This document shows, piece after piece, positions 15,758-26,056 of a stretch of DNA of 64,000 nt; positions within the stretch are counted from its first letter, which is position 1; every line of letters starts with the position of its first letter. The stretch is taken from the NCBI GenBank assembly GCA_963815375.1, contig CAWFGX010000004.1, positions 620,001 to 684,000 on the forward strand. Reading direction: 5' to 3'. Under the pieces are notes generated by a model. It was not told where the DNA came from. It did not search any database and was given only the letters and a program-made list of their open reading frames with translations. Position numbers and translations under genes: made by a program. This stretch comes from JASHPR01 sp963815375. GTDB lineage: Bacteria > Actinomycetota > Actinomycetes > Streptosporangiales > Streptosporangiaceae.

Positions 15758-18375
15758 CCGCCGCGCTGCCGCACCCAGACCAGATCCGAGCCGGGCAGTG
15801 GCGGGAGAGCTCTGTGGTCATCCGGGAGCGGCCGGCCGGCCCGCCCCCGCAGAACCGGCTGCGGCGCCCGCTATCGCTGGCCAGCCTAGGCTGGCAGCAA
15901 GTCCAGCGGGCCCCGGCGACGATCTGCTACCTGGCCGCGGTCTGGGTCGCCGGGCTGGCCACAGGCAGCATTGCTCATGGGCCGTCACGCTGGGTGTCTG
16001 GCCACGTGGGCGTCAGCTTGCCGTCACTCGGGCATGGCTACTGGTGGACTCCGCTTAGTGCCGGGCTGTGGGCGTCCGGTCTGGGCAGCTATCTGGCCGT
16101 GACCGTGCTGGGCCTGCTGATCCTGGCCCCAGCCGAGCGCCGGATGGGTGTCACCCGCATGTTCGTGACGCTCCTGGTCTGTCAGGCCGCTGGCCAGCTG
16201 CTGGCCGCCGGGCTGATCAAGCTGGCCGGGCTGGCTGGCGAGCCATGGCCGAGCACCCTGGCCGGGCAGACAGCTGTCGGCGCTCTCTCCGGCGTGCTCG
16301 GCGTCGGTTTCGCGCTCAGCTACACACTCACTGCTCTGTGGCGGCTGCGGCTGCGGTTGCTGCTGACCGCCGCCGTCGCGATCAGCGCTCTGTACATCGG
16401 GCACCTGGCGCAAGTCGCGCAGGCCTGTGGCGCGCTGGCTGGCCTCGCCACTGGGGCACTGACATACGGCCGCGCCCGGTCTCGGGCGGTACTGTCCGCT
16501 TCCCAGCGCGAAGTGCGGTTGCTGGTCGGGATGCTTGTCGCGGCCTCGGCACTTGGCGGCATGATCGCCGCGCTGGACGCCAAGCCGGACGGCCCGATGT
16601 CGCTATTTTCCTTCCTGTTCGCGACCCGAGGACCTGATCAGCGCGATCTCATGACCGCCTGCTCACACCCCGGGCTGGCCGCCGCCTGCCGCGGCCTGCG
16701 TCAGCAGCAGCTCTATGCCCAGTGGCCGGGTGTGCTTGTCCAGCTCGCCCCGGCACTGCTCCTGCTTCTGAGCGCCGACGGGCTGCGCCGCGGGCGTCGC
16801 CTCGCCTGGTGGCTCGCGCTGGTCATCAACCTGACCGTCCTCGGCGTCAGCGCCTGGATCACCTATGTTTATGAGTCCCACCGCGGGGTTCACATTGCCG
16901 GGCTCAATCACTGGCCCCGGACGATTCTGCTGCCCGGGGGGGCGCTACTCCTGCCGGTCGTAACGGTGGTGGTGCTGCTTGTCACCCGTCGCCGGTTCGA
17001 CCAGACCTCCGGCCACCGGGCGGCGCGGAAGCTGACAGCCATCTTGGCCACTGCGCTGTGCGCGAGCGGCGGGGCGTTCCTCCTATTGAGCTTCCTGCTG
17101 CGGGACCACTTCAGCCCACGTCCGCAGTTCGGCGAGCTGGCGCAGGATGTGCCACTGCGGTTCCTGGCCGGCAGGCTGTTCAGCACCCGCTTCGTCCCGG
17201 TGGACCTGGTCGGGAGGCTGCTCTACATATGGGTCTTCGCGCTGTTCTGGCTCGTGGTCCTGGGCGTGCTTACCGTGTTCTTCCTGCACACTTGCACCGA
17301 CCGCGACACAGCCGCCGCTGACCGCGCCCGCGCCATCCTGACCCGCGGCGGCTCCACGCAGTCCTACATGTCCACCTGGCGCCGAAATCAGTACTGGTTC
17401 AGCCCGGACGGGCGAGCTGCCGTTGCGTACCGGGCCATCGGCGCGGTCGCGCTGACCGTTGGCGGGCCGTACGGCGACCCGGCCGCCCTCGATTCCGCGA
17501 TTACAGAGTTCGCCAGGTTCTGCGAGCACCGCGGCCTGCAGCCGTGCCTGTACAGCGTCACCGCCCAGGCCCGCGACGTCACGGAGCGGCTCGGCTGGAA
17601 GTCGGTGCAGATCGCCGAGGACACCCTGCTCCCGCTGGCCCACCTGCAATTCGCGGGCAAGAAGTGGCAGATTGTGCGGGCCGCCGTGAACAAGGCAGCC
17701 AGGGAAGGCATCTCTGCCGAGTGGTGGAGCTACGCGGAGGCGCCGCCTGAACTCGCCCGCCAGGTCCGCGAGATCTCCGCGAAATGGGTGGCGCATAAGG
17801 GCCTGCCAGAGATGGGCTTCTTTCTCGGCGGGCTGGAAGAGCTCAAGGACCCAAACATCCGCTGCCTTATCGCCGTTGGCGCGGACCGCAAGGTCCACGC
17901 CATAACGAGCTGGATGCCCGTCTACGAGAACGGCCGCCCGGTCGGCTGGACGCTCGACTTCATGCGCAGGAACACCGAGCCAGGTACACCCCGCGGCGTG
18001 ATGGAGTTCCTGATCGCGACAGCGGCGCTGACCTTCCAGGAGGAAGAGGCGCGCTTCATCAGCCTCGCCGGTGTACCGCTGGCCCGGCTGGACCGCGGCG
18101 AGCAGCCGTGTGCGCTGCTGCGCCTGCTCGACATTGTCTCCAACTTCATGGAACCGCTGTATGGGTTCCAGTCCCTGCTGAAATTCAAGGACAAGTTCCA
18201 TCCGGTCTACCAGCCGCTCTACCTGGCTTACCCGGATCCAGCCGCGCTCGGCTCGATCGCTGCCGCGATTGGCCGCGCCTACCTGCCGGACCTCACGTCG
18301 CGGCAGGTCCTGCGCTTGCTTAGCCACCTTCGTCGGCCAGGGACGGCTCGCCAGGTCAGCGCGCCTGCCGCGTGA
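15754..18375 (+). CDS. MprF-like membrane protein with DUF2156 aminoacyl-transferase domain
   Basis: 873 residues. The N-terminal half is membrane-embedded: a rhomboid-like set of helices from about residue 55 (CYLAAVWVAGLATG) to 230, then more helices to about 510 (AILATALCASGGAFLLLSFLL, LLYIWVFALFWLVVLGVL). From about 535 comes the soluble DUF2156/GNAT-like domain of lysylphosphatidylglycerol synthases (WFSPDGRAAVAYRAIGAVALTVGGPYGDP, EMGFFLGGLEEL, GWTLDFMRRN, FMEPLYGFQSLLKFKDKF). Such proteins transfer an amino acid from tRNA to phosphatidylglycerol, altering surface charge and resistance to cationic peptides. No lysyl-tRNA synthetase module as in LysX is present. GTG start coupled to the 79-aa frame. 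Confidence 0.85.
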   Translation: MTAALPHPDQIRAGQWRESSVVIRERPAGPPPQNRLRRPLSLASLGWQQVQRAPATICYLAAVWVAGLATGSIAHGPSRWVSGHVGVSLPSLGHGYWWTPLSAGLWASGLGSYLAVTVLGLLILAPAERRMGVTRMFVTLLVCQAAGQLLAAGLIKLAGLAGEPWPSTLAGQTAVGALSGVLGVGFALSYTLTALWRLRLRLLLTAAVAISALYIGHLAQVAQACGALAGLATGALTYGRARSRAVLSASQREVRLLVGMLVAASALGGMIAALDAKPDGPMSLFSFLFATRGPDQRDLMTACSHPGLAAACRGLRQQQLYAQWPGVLVQLAPALLLLLSADGLRRGRRLAWWLALVINLTVLGVSAWITYVYESHRGVHIAGLNHWPRTILLPGGALLLPVVTVVVLLVTRRRFDQTSGHRAARKLTAILATALCASGGAFLLLSFLLRDHFSPRPQFGELAQDVPLRFLAGRLFSTRFVPVDLVGRLLYIWVFALFWLVVLGVLTVFFLHTCTDRDTAAADRARAILTRGGSTQSYMSTWRRNQYWFSPDGRAAVAYRAIGAVALTVGGPYGDPAALDSAITEFARFCEHRGLQPCLYSVTAQARDVTERLGWKSVQIAEDTLLPLAHLQFAGKKWQIVRAAVNKAAREGISAEWWSYAEAPPELARQVREISAKWVAHKGLPEMGFFLGGLEELKDPNIRCLIAVGADRKVHAITSWMPVYENGRPVGWTLDFMRRNTEPGTPRGVMEFLIATAALTFQEEEARFISLAGVPLARLDRGEQPCALLRLLDIVSNFMEPLYGFQSLLKFKDKFHPVYQPLYLAYPDPAALGSIAAAIGRAYLPDLTSRQVLRLLSHLRRPGTARQVSAPAA

Positions 18376-18399
18376 GCCAGCCAGAAAAACCGGCAAACC

Positions 18400-18560
18400 T
18401 TGACGTCCTCCTCGGCCTGAAGGCCGGGGATTCCTGCCGTGCCGCTCACGCGGCACCTCGGTGGGTTCCTGTTTCGCTGGCAGCTGCCGGGGCGAGCCCT
18501 GGTCTTACGCCGCCTCCGCAGGCGTTTAGCCTGTCGGCCCGCCCGGCCGCCAGGATGTTC
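18400..18560 (-). ncRNA. Predicted omega-RNA (guide scaffold) of TnpB
   Basis: In TnpB systems the guide RNA comes from the 3' end of the tnpB message and the right end of the element, with the guide read from the flanking DNA. Here the 3' end of tnpB (stop at 18446) is followed by a stem (CGGCCT/AGGCCG at 18413-18426) and ends at TCAA. The adjacent 20 nt on the minus strand (GGTTTGCCGGTTTTTCTGGC, bases 18399-18380) would be the guide. The 5' limit is a guess. This is inference from family knowledge. Confidence 0.4.
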
Positions 18561-19633
18561 TTCGCCGCGTTGACGTCCCGGTCGTGGACGGCACCGCAGC
18601 CTGTGCACTGCCATACCCGGACGGACAAAGGCTTGGGGCCGTCTTTGACCCCGCACGCCGAGCACACCTGAGATGTGGGCTCCCACCGCCCGACGCGGCG
18701 GAACTCACGGCCGTAGTGCACCGCCTTCTCCTCGATCAGCCGTACCAGCTGCGACCAGCCCGCGTCGGCAACCGACTTCGCCAGCCGGGTGCGGGCCAGC
18801 CCCGATACGCACAGGTCCTCGGCGTAGACCGCTTGGTTATCGCGGACCAGCCGCAGAGCCACCTTGTGCGCGTGATCGAGACGGGTCTGACGTATCTTGC
18901 GGTGCACCACCGCGACCCGGTGGCGGGCCTTTGCCCTGTTCGCCGAGCCTTTCTGCTTGCGGGACAGCGATCGCTGTGCCCGGGCGAGTGTGCGTTCCTT
19001 CGCCCGCAGGAACCGCGGATTGGTGATCACCTCCCCATGGGAGGTGACAGCCAGGCTTGCCAGCCCCAGGTCGATGCCGACCTCATCCGTGCAGGCAGGC
19101 AGCGGTGCGCATGGCCGCTCGACGACGAACGAGGCGTAATACCGGCCGTCGGCCTCCCTGATCACTGTGACCGAGCTGGGTACAGACGGCAGCGGCCGGG
19201 ACCAGCGGACCCTGAGATCACCCACCCTGGCCACGTAGAGCCGGCCCCCGTGCAGGGCGAACCCGTTCCTGGTGAGCCGCACGCACTGACGGCCGTGCTT
19301 GCGCCGCAGCGCCGGGTGCCCCACCCGGCGGCCCTCGCGGCGGCCAGTGAGCGAATCGAACCAGTTCCGGTAGGCCCGGCGGGCGTCCTGGCACGCCTGT
19401 ACCAGGGGCACCGAAGCCACTTCGCCGAGCCACTGGCGCTCCGGGGTGAGCTTGGCCAGCGTGATCACCCGGCGCTGCACCTCGGAGTCGCTGATCTTCT
19501 CCCCGGCCGCGTGGCAGGCCTCGCGCAGACGCAGGCAGTCGTTGTACACCACCCGGGCACACCCGAACATCCGCGCCAGCAAACAGAGCTGAGCTGGGCT
19601 CGGGTAGATCCGGTAGCGGTACCTGACCTGCAC
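18446..19633 (-). CDS. tnpB: TnpB RNA-guided endonuclease of an IS605-type element
   Basis: About 395 residues from GTG 19633 (QVRYRYRIYPSPAQ is the normal family start; frames extend to 19681). The N-terminal HTH_OrfB domain (LLARMFGCARVVYNDCL) is followed by the RuvC-like nuclease with all three acids in context: VGIDLGLASLAVTS (D), AVYAEDLCVSGLAR (E) and HDRDVNAAKNIL (D). A zinc ribbon (CSACG, CTGCG) lies between the last two. Known TnpBs cut DNA next to a TAM using an omega-RNA. Length and motifs look complete, so the nuclease may be active although the transposase is dead. Confidence 0.9.
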   Translation of the reverse strand: MQVRYRYRIYPSPAQLCLLARMFGCARVVYNDCLRLREACHAAGEKISDSEVQRRVITLAKLTPERQWLGEVASVPLVQACQDARRAYRNWFDSLTGRREGRRVGHPALRRKHGRQCVRLTRNGFALHGGRLYVARVGDLRVRWSRPLPSVPSSVTVIREADGRYYASFVVERPCAPLPACTDEVGIDLGLASLAVTSHGEVITNPRFLRAKERTLARAQRSLSRKQKGSANRAKARHRVAVVHRKIRQTRLDHAHKVALRLVRDNQAVYAEDLCVSGLARTRLAKSVADAGWSQLVRLIEEKAVHYGREFRRVGRWEPTSQVCSACGVKDGPKPLSVRVWQCTGCGAVHDRDVNAAKNILAAGRADRLNACGGGVRPGLAPAAASETGTHRGAA

Positions 19634-19657
19634 AATCACGGACAATACTCTTGGTCT

Positions 19658-19823
19658 ATGACAGCTGAGCCCAGCTACCACCGCGGCCGGAGTTCACCGG
19701 CCGCGTGAACCGGGCCACGATGCACGCCACTTCTGGTCGCCGTCCTATTTCGCCGCATCGTGCGGCGGCGCACCGCTCAGCATTATCCGGCAGTACATCG
19801 AGCAGCAGAACCGGCCGGGCTGA
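19658..19823 (+). pseudogene. tnpA: tnpA (Y1 transposase) remnant with internal deletion and frameshift
   Basis: Three short tnpA pieces are strung in three different frames. The N-terminus is MTAEPSYHRGRS (from ATG 19658). A middle piece reads EFTGRVNRATMHA (from 19690). The C-terminus reads HFWSPSYFAASCGGAPLS and RQYIEQQNRPG, stopping at 19821. About 90 codons between the first two, including the HUH metal-binding motif, are deleted; the catalytic Tyr region (RQYIEQQ) remains. The gene is divergent from tnpB, as in IS605. Confidence 0.85.
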
Positions 19824-19844
19824 CCCCGCCCTGAAGGACGGAGC
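19824..19844. repeat. Terminal hairpin of the IS605-type element (tnpA side)
   Basis: CCGCCCT and AGGACGG pair around a GA loop with one mismatch, directly after the tnpA stop. It matches in layout the hairpin on the tnpB side at 18409-18430 and is probably the left-end recognition structure. Confidence 0.5.
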
Positions 19845-19918
19845 TTGCGCCCGGCCCACGGTCAGGCGCCGTATATCGCCGCTCACGAGCGGACCCAGTG
19901 GCCGCAGCGACCTGCCGT

Positions 19919-20397
19919 CTACTGGAGTCCGGCGCGGACGGACGTGATCCGCTGGGTGTTGAAGCCGAGCCAGTGCATCCGGCCCAGGTAGCGTGCGTGC
20001 TCGATTTTGAGGCAGCGGTCCATGATCACGGCCGTACCGCCGTCCTGCGCGATCCGCGCGCCGTCGGCGTTGATCACTCCGAACTGGCACCAGAGAAAAC
20101 CGGCGTGAACGGCCACCGCATCAGCCGCGATCCGCGGCAGCGCATCCGGGGCGCGGAAGACGTCTACAACGTCGACCGGCACGGGCACGTCCAGCAGACT
20201 TGGATAGGACGTCTCCCCCAGGATCTCCGGCTCGCGGGGATTCACCGGGATCACGCGGTAGCCGTGCCGCTTGAGGTAGTAACCGACAAAGTAGCTGGCT
20301 CGGAGCGGGTTGTTCGACAGACCCACGATCGCGATCGCCTTTGCGGTGTGGAGCACCCGCTGGATCGTCAGCGGGTCCTGGTACTGCCTGAGGTTGG

Positions 20398-20401
<4 letters not shown>
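19919..20401 (-). CDS. CoA-binding domain protein (YccU-like)
   Basis: 160 residues from ATG 20401, which overlaps the metY stop by 4 nt. It is a single Rossmann-like CoA-binding domain: AIAIVGLSNNPLRASYFVGYYLKRHGYRVIPVNPREPEILGE, then VDVVDVFRAPDALPRIAADAV and CLKIEHARY at the end. Such proteins bind CoA and are often attached to metX-metY operons in actinobacteria, without a settled function. A conserved Cys (DRCLKIEH) near the end is of the type that could form a mixed disulfide with CoA (inference). Confidence 0.85.
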
Positions 20402-21728
<1,327 letters not shown>

Positions 21729-21732
<4 letters not shown>

Positions 21733-22970
21733 GGTAGCTCCTTCGCGTCGGCCCGGCCTTCGGCCATACTGCGCTGGCCCAGAAACTCGCGGATGATAGG
21801 AGTCTGCCTCGATTCCTCGAGCAGGAAGCAGTCGTGCCCGTACGGCGCCTCGATCACCTGGAGCTCGGCCGGCTTGCCGAGAGCGCGAAGTGCGTCGGCG
21901 ATTTCCTGCGAGGCAGATGGCGGGTACAGCCAGTCGGAACTGAACGCGATCAGCAGCGTCCGCGCGGAAACGCGTTCCAGCGCGCGCGTCAGCGATCCGC
22001 TGCCGTGCTCCCGGGCCAGGTCGAAATACGTCAGCGCGCGCGACGTGTAGATATAGGTGTTCGCGTCGAAGCGCCGGACAAAGGAGCTGGCCTGGTGGCG
22101 CAGGTAGCTCTCGACCTCGAACTCCGGCTCGGTGATCGTGTAGCGGATGTCGTCGGAGAATTGCAGCCGCCGGCCGAACTTCTCGCTCAGCGCCTGCGCG
22201 GACAGGTACGTGACGTGGCCGACCATACGCGCAACACCCATGCCGGCATCGGGCGTGGCGCCGGTGCCGTAGTAACGGCCACCTTGCCAGGCCGGGTCGC
22301 GCATGATCGCGTCACGAGCGATCGCGTTCCAGGCCACTCCCTGGGGCTGGAGGGCGTGAGTGCTGGCGATGGCCACGATGGCGTCGACCTGATCAGGGAA
22401 GAGGATCGCCCACTCGAACGCCTGCATCCCTCCGAGCGAGCCCCCGGTCACCGCCGCAAGCCGCTCGATACCGAGTGCGTCCAGGAGTGCGCGCTCGGTC
22501 CGGACCATGTCGGCAACGGTGATGACGGGGAAGTCCGGTCCGTAGGGATTGCCTGTGGCCGGCTCGACCGACGACGGACCGGTCGTCCCTCGGCAGCCGC
22601 CGAGCAGGTTAGTGGAGACGACGAAGAAGCGGTCGGTGTCGAAGGCCTTGCCGGGGCCGATCATCCCGTCCCACCAGCCAAGCCCGCTGCGGGCCGCGCC
22701 GTCACGCTCCTCGGCCGCGAACCCGTCGCGCGTGCCCTCTTCGGGCGGCGTCTTCGCGAAGCCAGCCGCATGGGCGTCGCCGCTCAGCGCATGGCACACC
22801 AGGATGACGTTGTCGCGCCGGGGTGAGAGGGTGCCATAGGTTTCATATGCGACGCGGACCGCGTTCAGATCCCGGCCGCAGTCCAGCCGCACCGGCTCCG
22901 GCAGGTCGAGGTACTGCGTTTCGACCGTGCCGACCGAGCCGGGTGTAAGCGTTGAGGCTGGCTCTGCCAT
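21729..22970 (-). CDS. metX: Homoserine O-acetyltransferase
   Basis: 413 residues from ATG 22970, where the homologous region begins (MAEPASTLTPGSVGTVETQYLDL); frames to 23084 would cross the divergent promoter. The alpha/beta-hydrolase acetyltransferase shows CHALSGDAHAAGF, GWWDGMIGPGKAFDTDRFFVVSTNLLGGCRGTTGP, the Ser nucleophile in TGGSLGGMQAFEWA, and the C-terminal Asp and His (SDWLYPP, YGHDCFLLE). It activates homoserine with acetyl-CoA for metY. There is no clear ribosome site, so it may be leaderless. Confidence 0.95.
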
Positions 22971-23058
22971 GGGGGCTATGGTAACGCGGCTGATCCGGTG
23001 TATTGTCAACCATCTCCATAGGGAATCTGCGGAGAAAGAAGAAGGGGGACCACACGAC

Positions 23059-23607
23059 ATGACCGCGGTTACCAACGGCGTCAACGTGCAGGCACTGATC
23101 GACGCGCGCGAGGCGCTGAAGGAGGCGCCTGAGGCCGCTCAGTTCGCCTGGCGGGCGTCCGCCAAGTGGCGCAGCGGCGTCCACAGCACGATCAAGGTCC
23201 AGAGCTTCTTCGGCCTCGGGCAGGAGCAGAACCACAAGGACGAGTGGGTGCTCGAAGCCGACCACCCTGAGGTGTTCGCGGCAGAAGACAACGGGATCAC
23301 GCCGATCGAGTACCTGATCGTCGGCCTGGCGAGCTGCCTGACCGCGGGTGTGGCGTCGGTCGCTGAAAACCGCGGTATCCAGCTGCGCTCGGTCGAGGCG
23401 ACGGTCGAGGGCGCGCACGACATCCGCGGGATCCTGGGTGCCGACGCCGACGTCCGCAACGGCTACAACGACATCAAGGTGACGTTCAACATCGACGCGG
23501 ACGCGTCCAGGGAGGACATCGAGGCGCTGGTGGCCCAGTCCCAGAAGCGCTCCGCCGTGTTCGACGCGCTCACCAACCCCACCAACGTCACGGTCGAGGT
23601 CGCTTAA
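23059..23607 (+). CDS. OsmC-family protein
   Basis: 182 residues; ATG 23059 follows AGGGGGA at a good distance. The OsmC fold is shown by AWRASAKWRSGVHSTI, NGITPIEYLIVGLASCLTAGVASVAENRGI (conserved Cys in LASC) and DIKVTFNIDAD. Family members detoxify organic peroxides or bind acyl/thiol compounds. It is divergent from metX over 88 nt and followed at once by the FMO-like gene, suggesting a sulfur or thiol theme. Confidence 0.88.
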   Translation: MTAVTNGVNVQALIDAREALKEAPEAAQFAWRASAKWRSGVHSTIKVQSFFGLGQEQNHKDEWVLEADHPEVFAAEDNGITPIEYLIVGLASCLTAGVASVAENRGIQLRSVEATVEGAHDIRGILGADADVRNGYNDIKVTFNIDADASREDIEALVAQSQKRSAVFDALTNPTNVTVEVA

Positions 23608-23617
23608 GGGGCTTGTC

Positions 23618-24850
23618 ATCGAGCGCGTTACGACGGTTGTCATCGGAGCGGGGCACGCGGGCCTGGCCGCCAGCTACTTCCTCAGCGACCGGTCGGTCGA
23701 CCACATCGTGCTGGAACGCGGCGAGGTGGCGAACTCCTGGCGGCGGGAACGGTGGGACTCCCTGCGGCTGCTCACCCCCAACTGGCAAAGCCGTCTGCCG
23801 GGCCTTGGCTACGAAGGCGCGGATCCCGACGGCTACATGACCGTGGGGGAAGTGACCGAGTTCATCGAACGCTTCGCCAAGGTGTCCGCTGCTCCCGTCC
23901 GGACCGGCACCAACGTCACGTCGGTGCGGCGCTCCGGCGATGGATACCAGGTGACGACGAACAGCGGCGAGATTCACTGCCAGGCGGTAGTCGTCGCGAG
24001 CGGTGCCTGCAATCAGCCGGCGCTGCCGCCGTTCAAAGACGCCGTGCCGCCGGCCGTCCAGCAGCTGACGCCGCTGCGCTACCGCGATCCCGCCCAGCTT
24101 CCAGAGGGCGGCGTGCTCGTTGTGGGAGCGTCGGCGACGGGTGTGCAGCTGGCAGCCGAGCTGAGGCAGTCAGGCCGGCCGGTCACCCTCTCGGTAGGCG
24201 AACACGTGCGGTTGCCGCGCCTGTACCGCGGACGCGATGTGCTGTGGTGGATGGAACTGTCAGGCCTGTGGGATCAGCGCTATGACGAGGTCGACGATCT
24301 CACACGGGCCCGGAGGCTACCGTCGCCCCAGCTCGTCGGGACTCCCGAGCGGGCGACGCTCGACCTCAACGCGCTCGCCTCGATGGGTGTCGAGCTGGTG
24401 GGCCGCTGGGCGGCTGTTCGCGATGGCCGGGCACTGTTTTCCGGCGGGCTGCGCAACGTGTTCGCGCTCGCGGACCTCAAGATGCGCCGACTGCTGGACA
24501 CGTTCGACGAGTGGGCTTTGGCGGACGGGCGCGGCGCTGATGTCGGCCCGCCTGAGCACTTCCCGCCCACGCGGGTGCCGCAGGCGTCGCGGTTGCAGCT
24601 TGACCTGCGAGGCGGTGAGATCGCGGCGATCGTGTGGGCGACAGGTTTCCGGCCTGATTACCGATGGCTCGGCGTGCCCGTGGTCGATACCAAGGGCCAG
24701 CTGTGCCATGACGGCGGCGTGGTGGACAGCCCTGGGCTGTACGCGCTGGGGCTGCCTGTACTGCGGCGGCGCAAGTCCACGTTCATGTGCGGCATCGAGG
24801 ATGACGCGCGCGAGGTAATCGATCACCTCACGCGGTATCTAGCAGGGTGA
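23618..24850 (+). CDS. Flavin-containing monooxygenase-like oxidoreductase without a standard start codon
   Basis: The protein starts in family terms at ERVTTVVIGAGHAGLAASYFL, the first FAD Rossmann motif, followed by LERGEVANSWRRERWDSLRLLTPNW. A second NAD(P) motif is GVLVVGASATGVQLAAELRQSG, and IVWATGFRPDYRWL is the FMO-type end. No ATG, GTG or TTG exists in frame between the OsmC stop and this motif. ATC at 23618, 7 nt after AAGGGG, is the best candidate start (GTC at 23615 less so). The first in-frame NTG at 23708 would remove the Rossmann fold. About 410 residues. Either a rare start codon or a start-codon mutation. Confidence 0.75.
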   Translation: MERVTTVVIGAGHAGLAASYFLSDRSVDHIVLERGEVANSWRRERWDSLRLLTPNWQSRLPGLGYEGADPDGYMTVGEVTEFIERFAKVSAAPVRTGTNVTSVRRSGDGYQVTTNSGEIHCQAVVVASGACNQPALPPFKDAVPPAVQQLTPLRYRDPAQLPEGGVLVVGASATGVQLAAELRQSGRPVTLSVGEHVRLPRLYRGRDVLWWMELSGLWDQRYDEVDDLTRARRLPSPQLVGTPERATLDLNALASMGVELVGRWAAVRDGRALFSGGLRNVFALADLKMRRLLDTFDEWALADGRGADVGPPEHFPPTRVPQASRLQLDLRGGEIAAIVWATGFRPDYRWLGVPVVDTKGQLCHDGGVVDSPGLYALGLPVLRRRKSTFMCGIEDDAREVIDHLTRYLAG

Positions 24851-24886
24851 CTGCCCGGAACAGGTCCCGCACCCTGGAGGACGACG

Positions 24887-26020
24887 ATGACTGCCAGGTT
24901 TTCCGTCGCTGTTATCGGGGCTGGCATCGGCGGGCTGGCCACCGCCGCCGCGCTGCGCCGGGCAGGTATCAGCGTGACGGTGTACGAGCAGGCGCGGCAG
25001 TTCGCCCGGCTCGGCGCGGGCATCCAGGTGGGATGCAACGCGATGCAGGTGCTGCGCGGGCTGGGCCTGGAGCAGCGGATGCGGCGCGATGCGTTCTGTC
25101 CCCGCTCGTGGAACAACCGGGACTGGCGGACCGGCGAGGTGCGGTACGAGCAGATTTTCGGCCGCAGCGCCGAGGAGAAGTACGGCGCGCCGTACCTGCT
25201 TACCCACCGGGGCGACCTGCACGCCGCCCTGGCCAGCGCCGTGCCCGGCGACCATATCCGCCTTGGCCACAAGGTGGCGGGGCTCGACGACAAGGGCGGG
25301 TCGGTGGTGCTCGGCTTCGCCGACGGCACGACCGCGGCTCACGACGGCGTGGTCGGTGCCGACGGCGTGCACTCGTCAGTCAAGGGCGTCCTCTTCGGCG
25401 ATGAGCAGGCCCAGTTCACCGGACGCATCGCCTACCGCACGACCTTCCCCGCCAGCCTGCTCAGTGGTTACGACATCGATGACTGCACGAAGTGGTGGGG
25501 CGAGGACCGCCACATCGTCATCTACTACGTCAGGCCCGACCGAAGCGAGGTCTACTTCGTCACTAGTCAGCCGGAACCGGGCTTCACCGTGGAGTCATGG
25601 TCGGCAAAGGGCGATATGCGCACACTGCGCGCGGCGTTCGAGGGCTTCCACCCTCAGGTCCGCCGCGTCCTGGCAGCCTGTCCGGACGTGCACAAGTGGG
25701 CACTGGTCGACCGCGACCCGCTCCCGCAGTGGCACGACGGCAACGTCACTCTGCTCGGCGATGCCTGCCATCCCATGACGCCGTACATGGCCCAGGGCGC
25801 GGCCATGGCCCTTGAGGACGCCGCCGTCTTGTCGCGGCTCCTGGCCGAGGCCGACAGCCGGGCCGGCATAGCCGACGCGTTCCGGCGCCTGGAAGCGACC
25901 CGCAAGGCCCGGACCTCCAGGGTGCAGCTGACTTCCCGGACCAATACGTGGCTGCGCGGCAAGACCGATGTCGACTGGGTTTACAGCTACAACCCGTGGA
26001 CCACCCCGCTGGCAGCCTGA
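24887..26020 (+). CDS. FAD-dependent aromatic hydroxylase, NicC/salicylate-hydroxylase-like
   Basis: 377 residues; GGAGGACGACG precedes the ATG. Group A flavoprotein monooxygenase: SVAVIGAGIGGLATAAALRRAG (FAD), RLGAGIQVGCNAMQVLRGLGLEQ, the DG motif DGVVGADGVHSSV, and GDACHPMTPYMAQGAAMALEDAAVL. KWWGEDRHIVIYY and WVYSYNPW closely follow the pattern of 6-hydroxynicotinate 3-monooxygenase, so hydroxylation of a hydroxy- or carboxy-aromatic ring is plausible. No catabolic neighbours are present to fix the substrate. It ends at a strong hairpin. Confidence 0.85.
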   Translation: MTARFSVAVIGAGIGGLATAAALRRAGISVTVYEQARQFARLGAGIQVGCNAMQVLRGLGLEQRMRRDAFCPRSWNNRDWRTGEVRYEQIFGRSAEEKYGAPYLLTHRGDLHAALASAVPGDHIRLGHKVAGLDDKGGSVVLGFADGTTAAHDGVVGADGVHSSVKGVLFGDEQAQFTGRIAYRTTFPASLLSGYDIDDCTKWWGEDRHIVIYYVRPDRSEVYFVTSQPEPGFTVESWSAKGDMRTLRAAFEGFHPQVRRVLAACPDVHKWALVDRDPLPQWHDGNVTLLGDACHPMTPYMAQGAAMALEDAAVLSRLLAEADSRAGIADAFRRLEATRKARTSRVQLTSRTNTWLRGKTDVDWVYSYNPWTTPLAA

Positions 26021-26025
26021 GGACG

Positions 26026-26056
26026 GGCCGTACCCGAGTGTCGCTCGGGTACGGCC
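26026..26056 (+). terminator. Strong hairpin terminator
   Basis: GGCCGTACCCGAG and CTCGGGTACGGCC form a perfect 13-bp stem with a 5-nt loop, beginning 6 nt after the NicC-like stop. There is no T tract, as usual in high-G+C actinobacteria. The flanking CCTGAGGACGGGCCG is repeated directly after the stem. Confidence 0.8.

Larger units (their letters stand above)
18400..19860 (-). mobile_element. IS200/IS605-type element: tnpB intact, tnpA collapsed
   Basis: Divergent tnpA and tnpB relics are bracketed by two related hairpins: one at 18409-18430 downstream of tnpB and one at 19824-19844 downstream of tnpA, both built around CCTGAAGG. The tnpB-side end carries TCAA (minus strand, 18403-18400), a typical cleavage tetranucleotide of the family. 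The outer limits are estimates. The element sits 25 nt after the stop of the MprF-like gene, leaving that gene intact. It cannot transpose on its own because tnpA is destroyed. Confidence 0.7.

Noticed and set aside
17083..18456. A 457-codon frame on the minus strand
   Set aside because: It is antisense to the MprF-like gene whose membrane and DUF2156 motifs are unmistakable; long antisense frames are normal at this G+C.
22970..23059. SAM or cobalamin riboswitch before metX
   Set aside because: Only 88 nt separate the divergent metX and OsmC genes and no riboswitch core or aptamer stems are visible.
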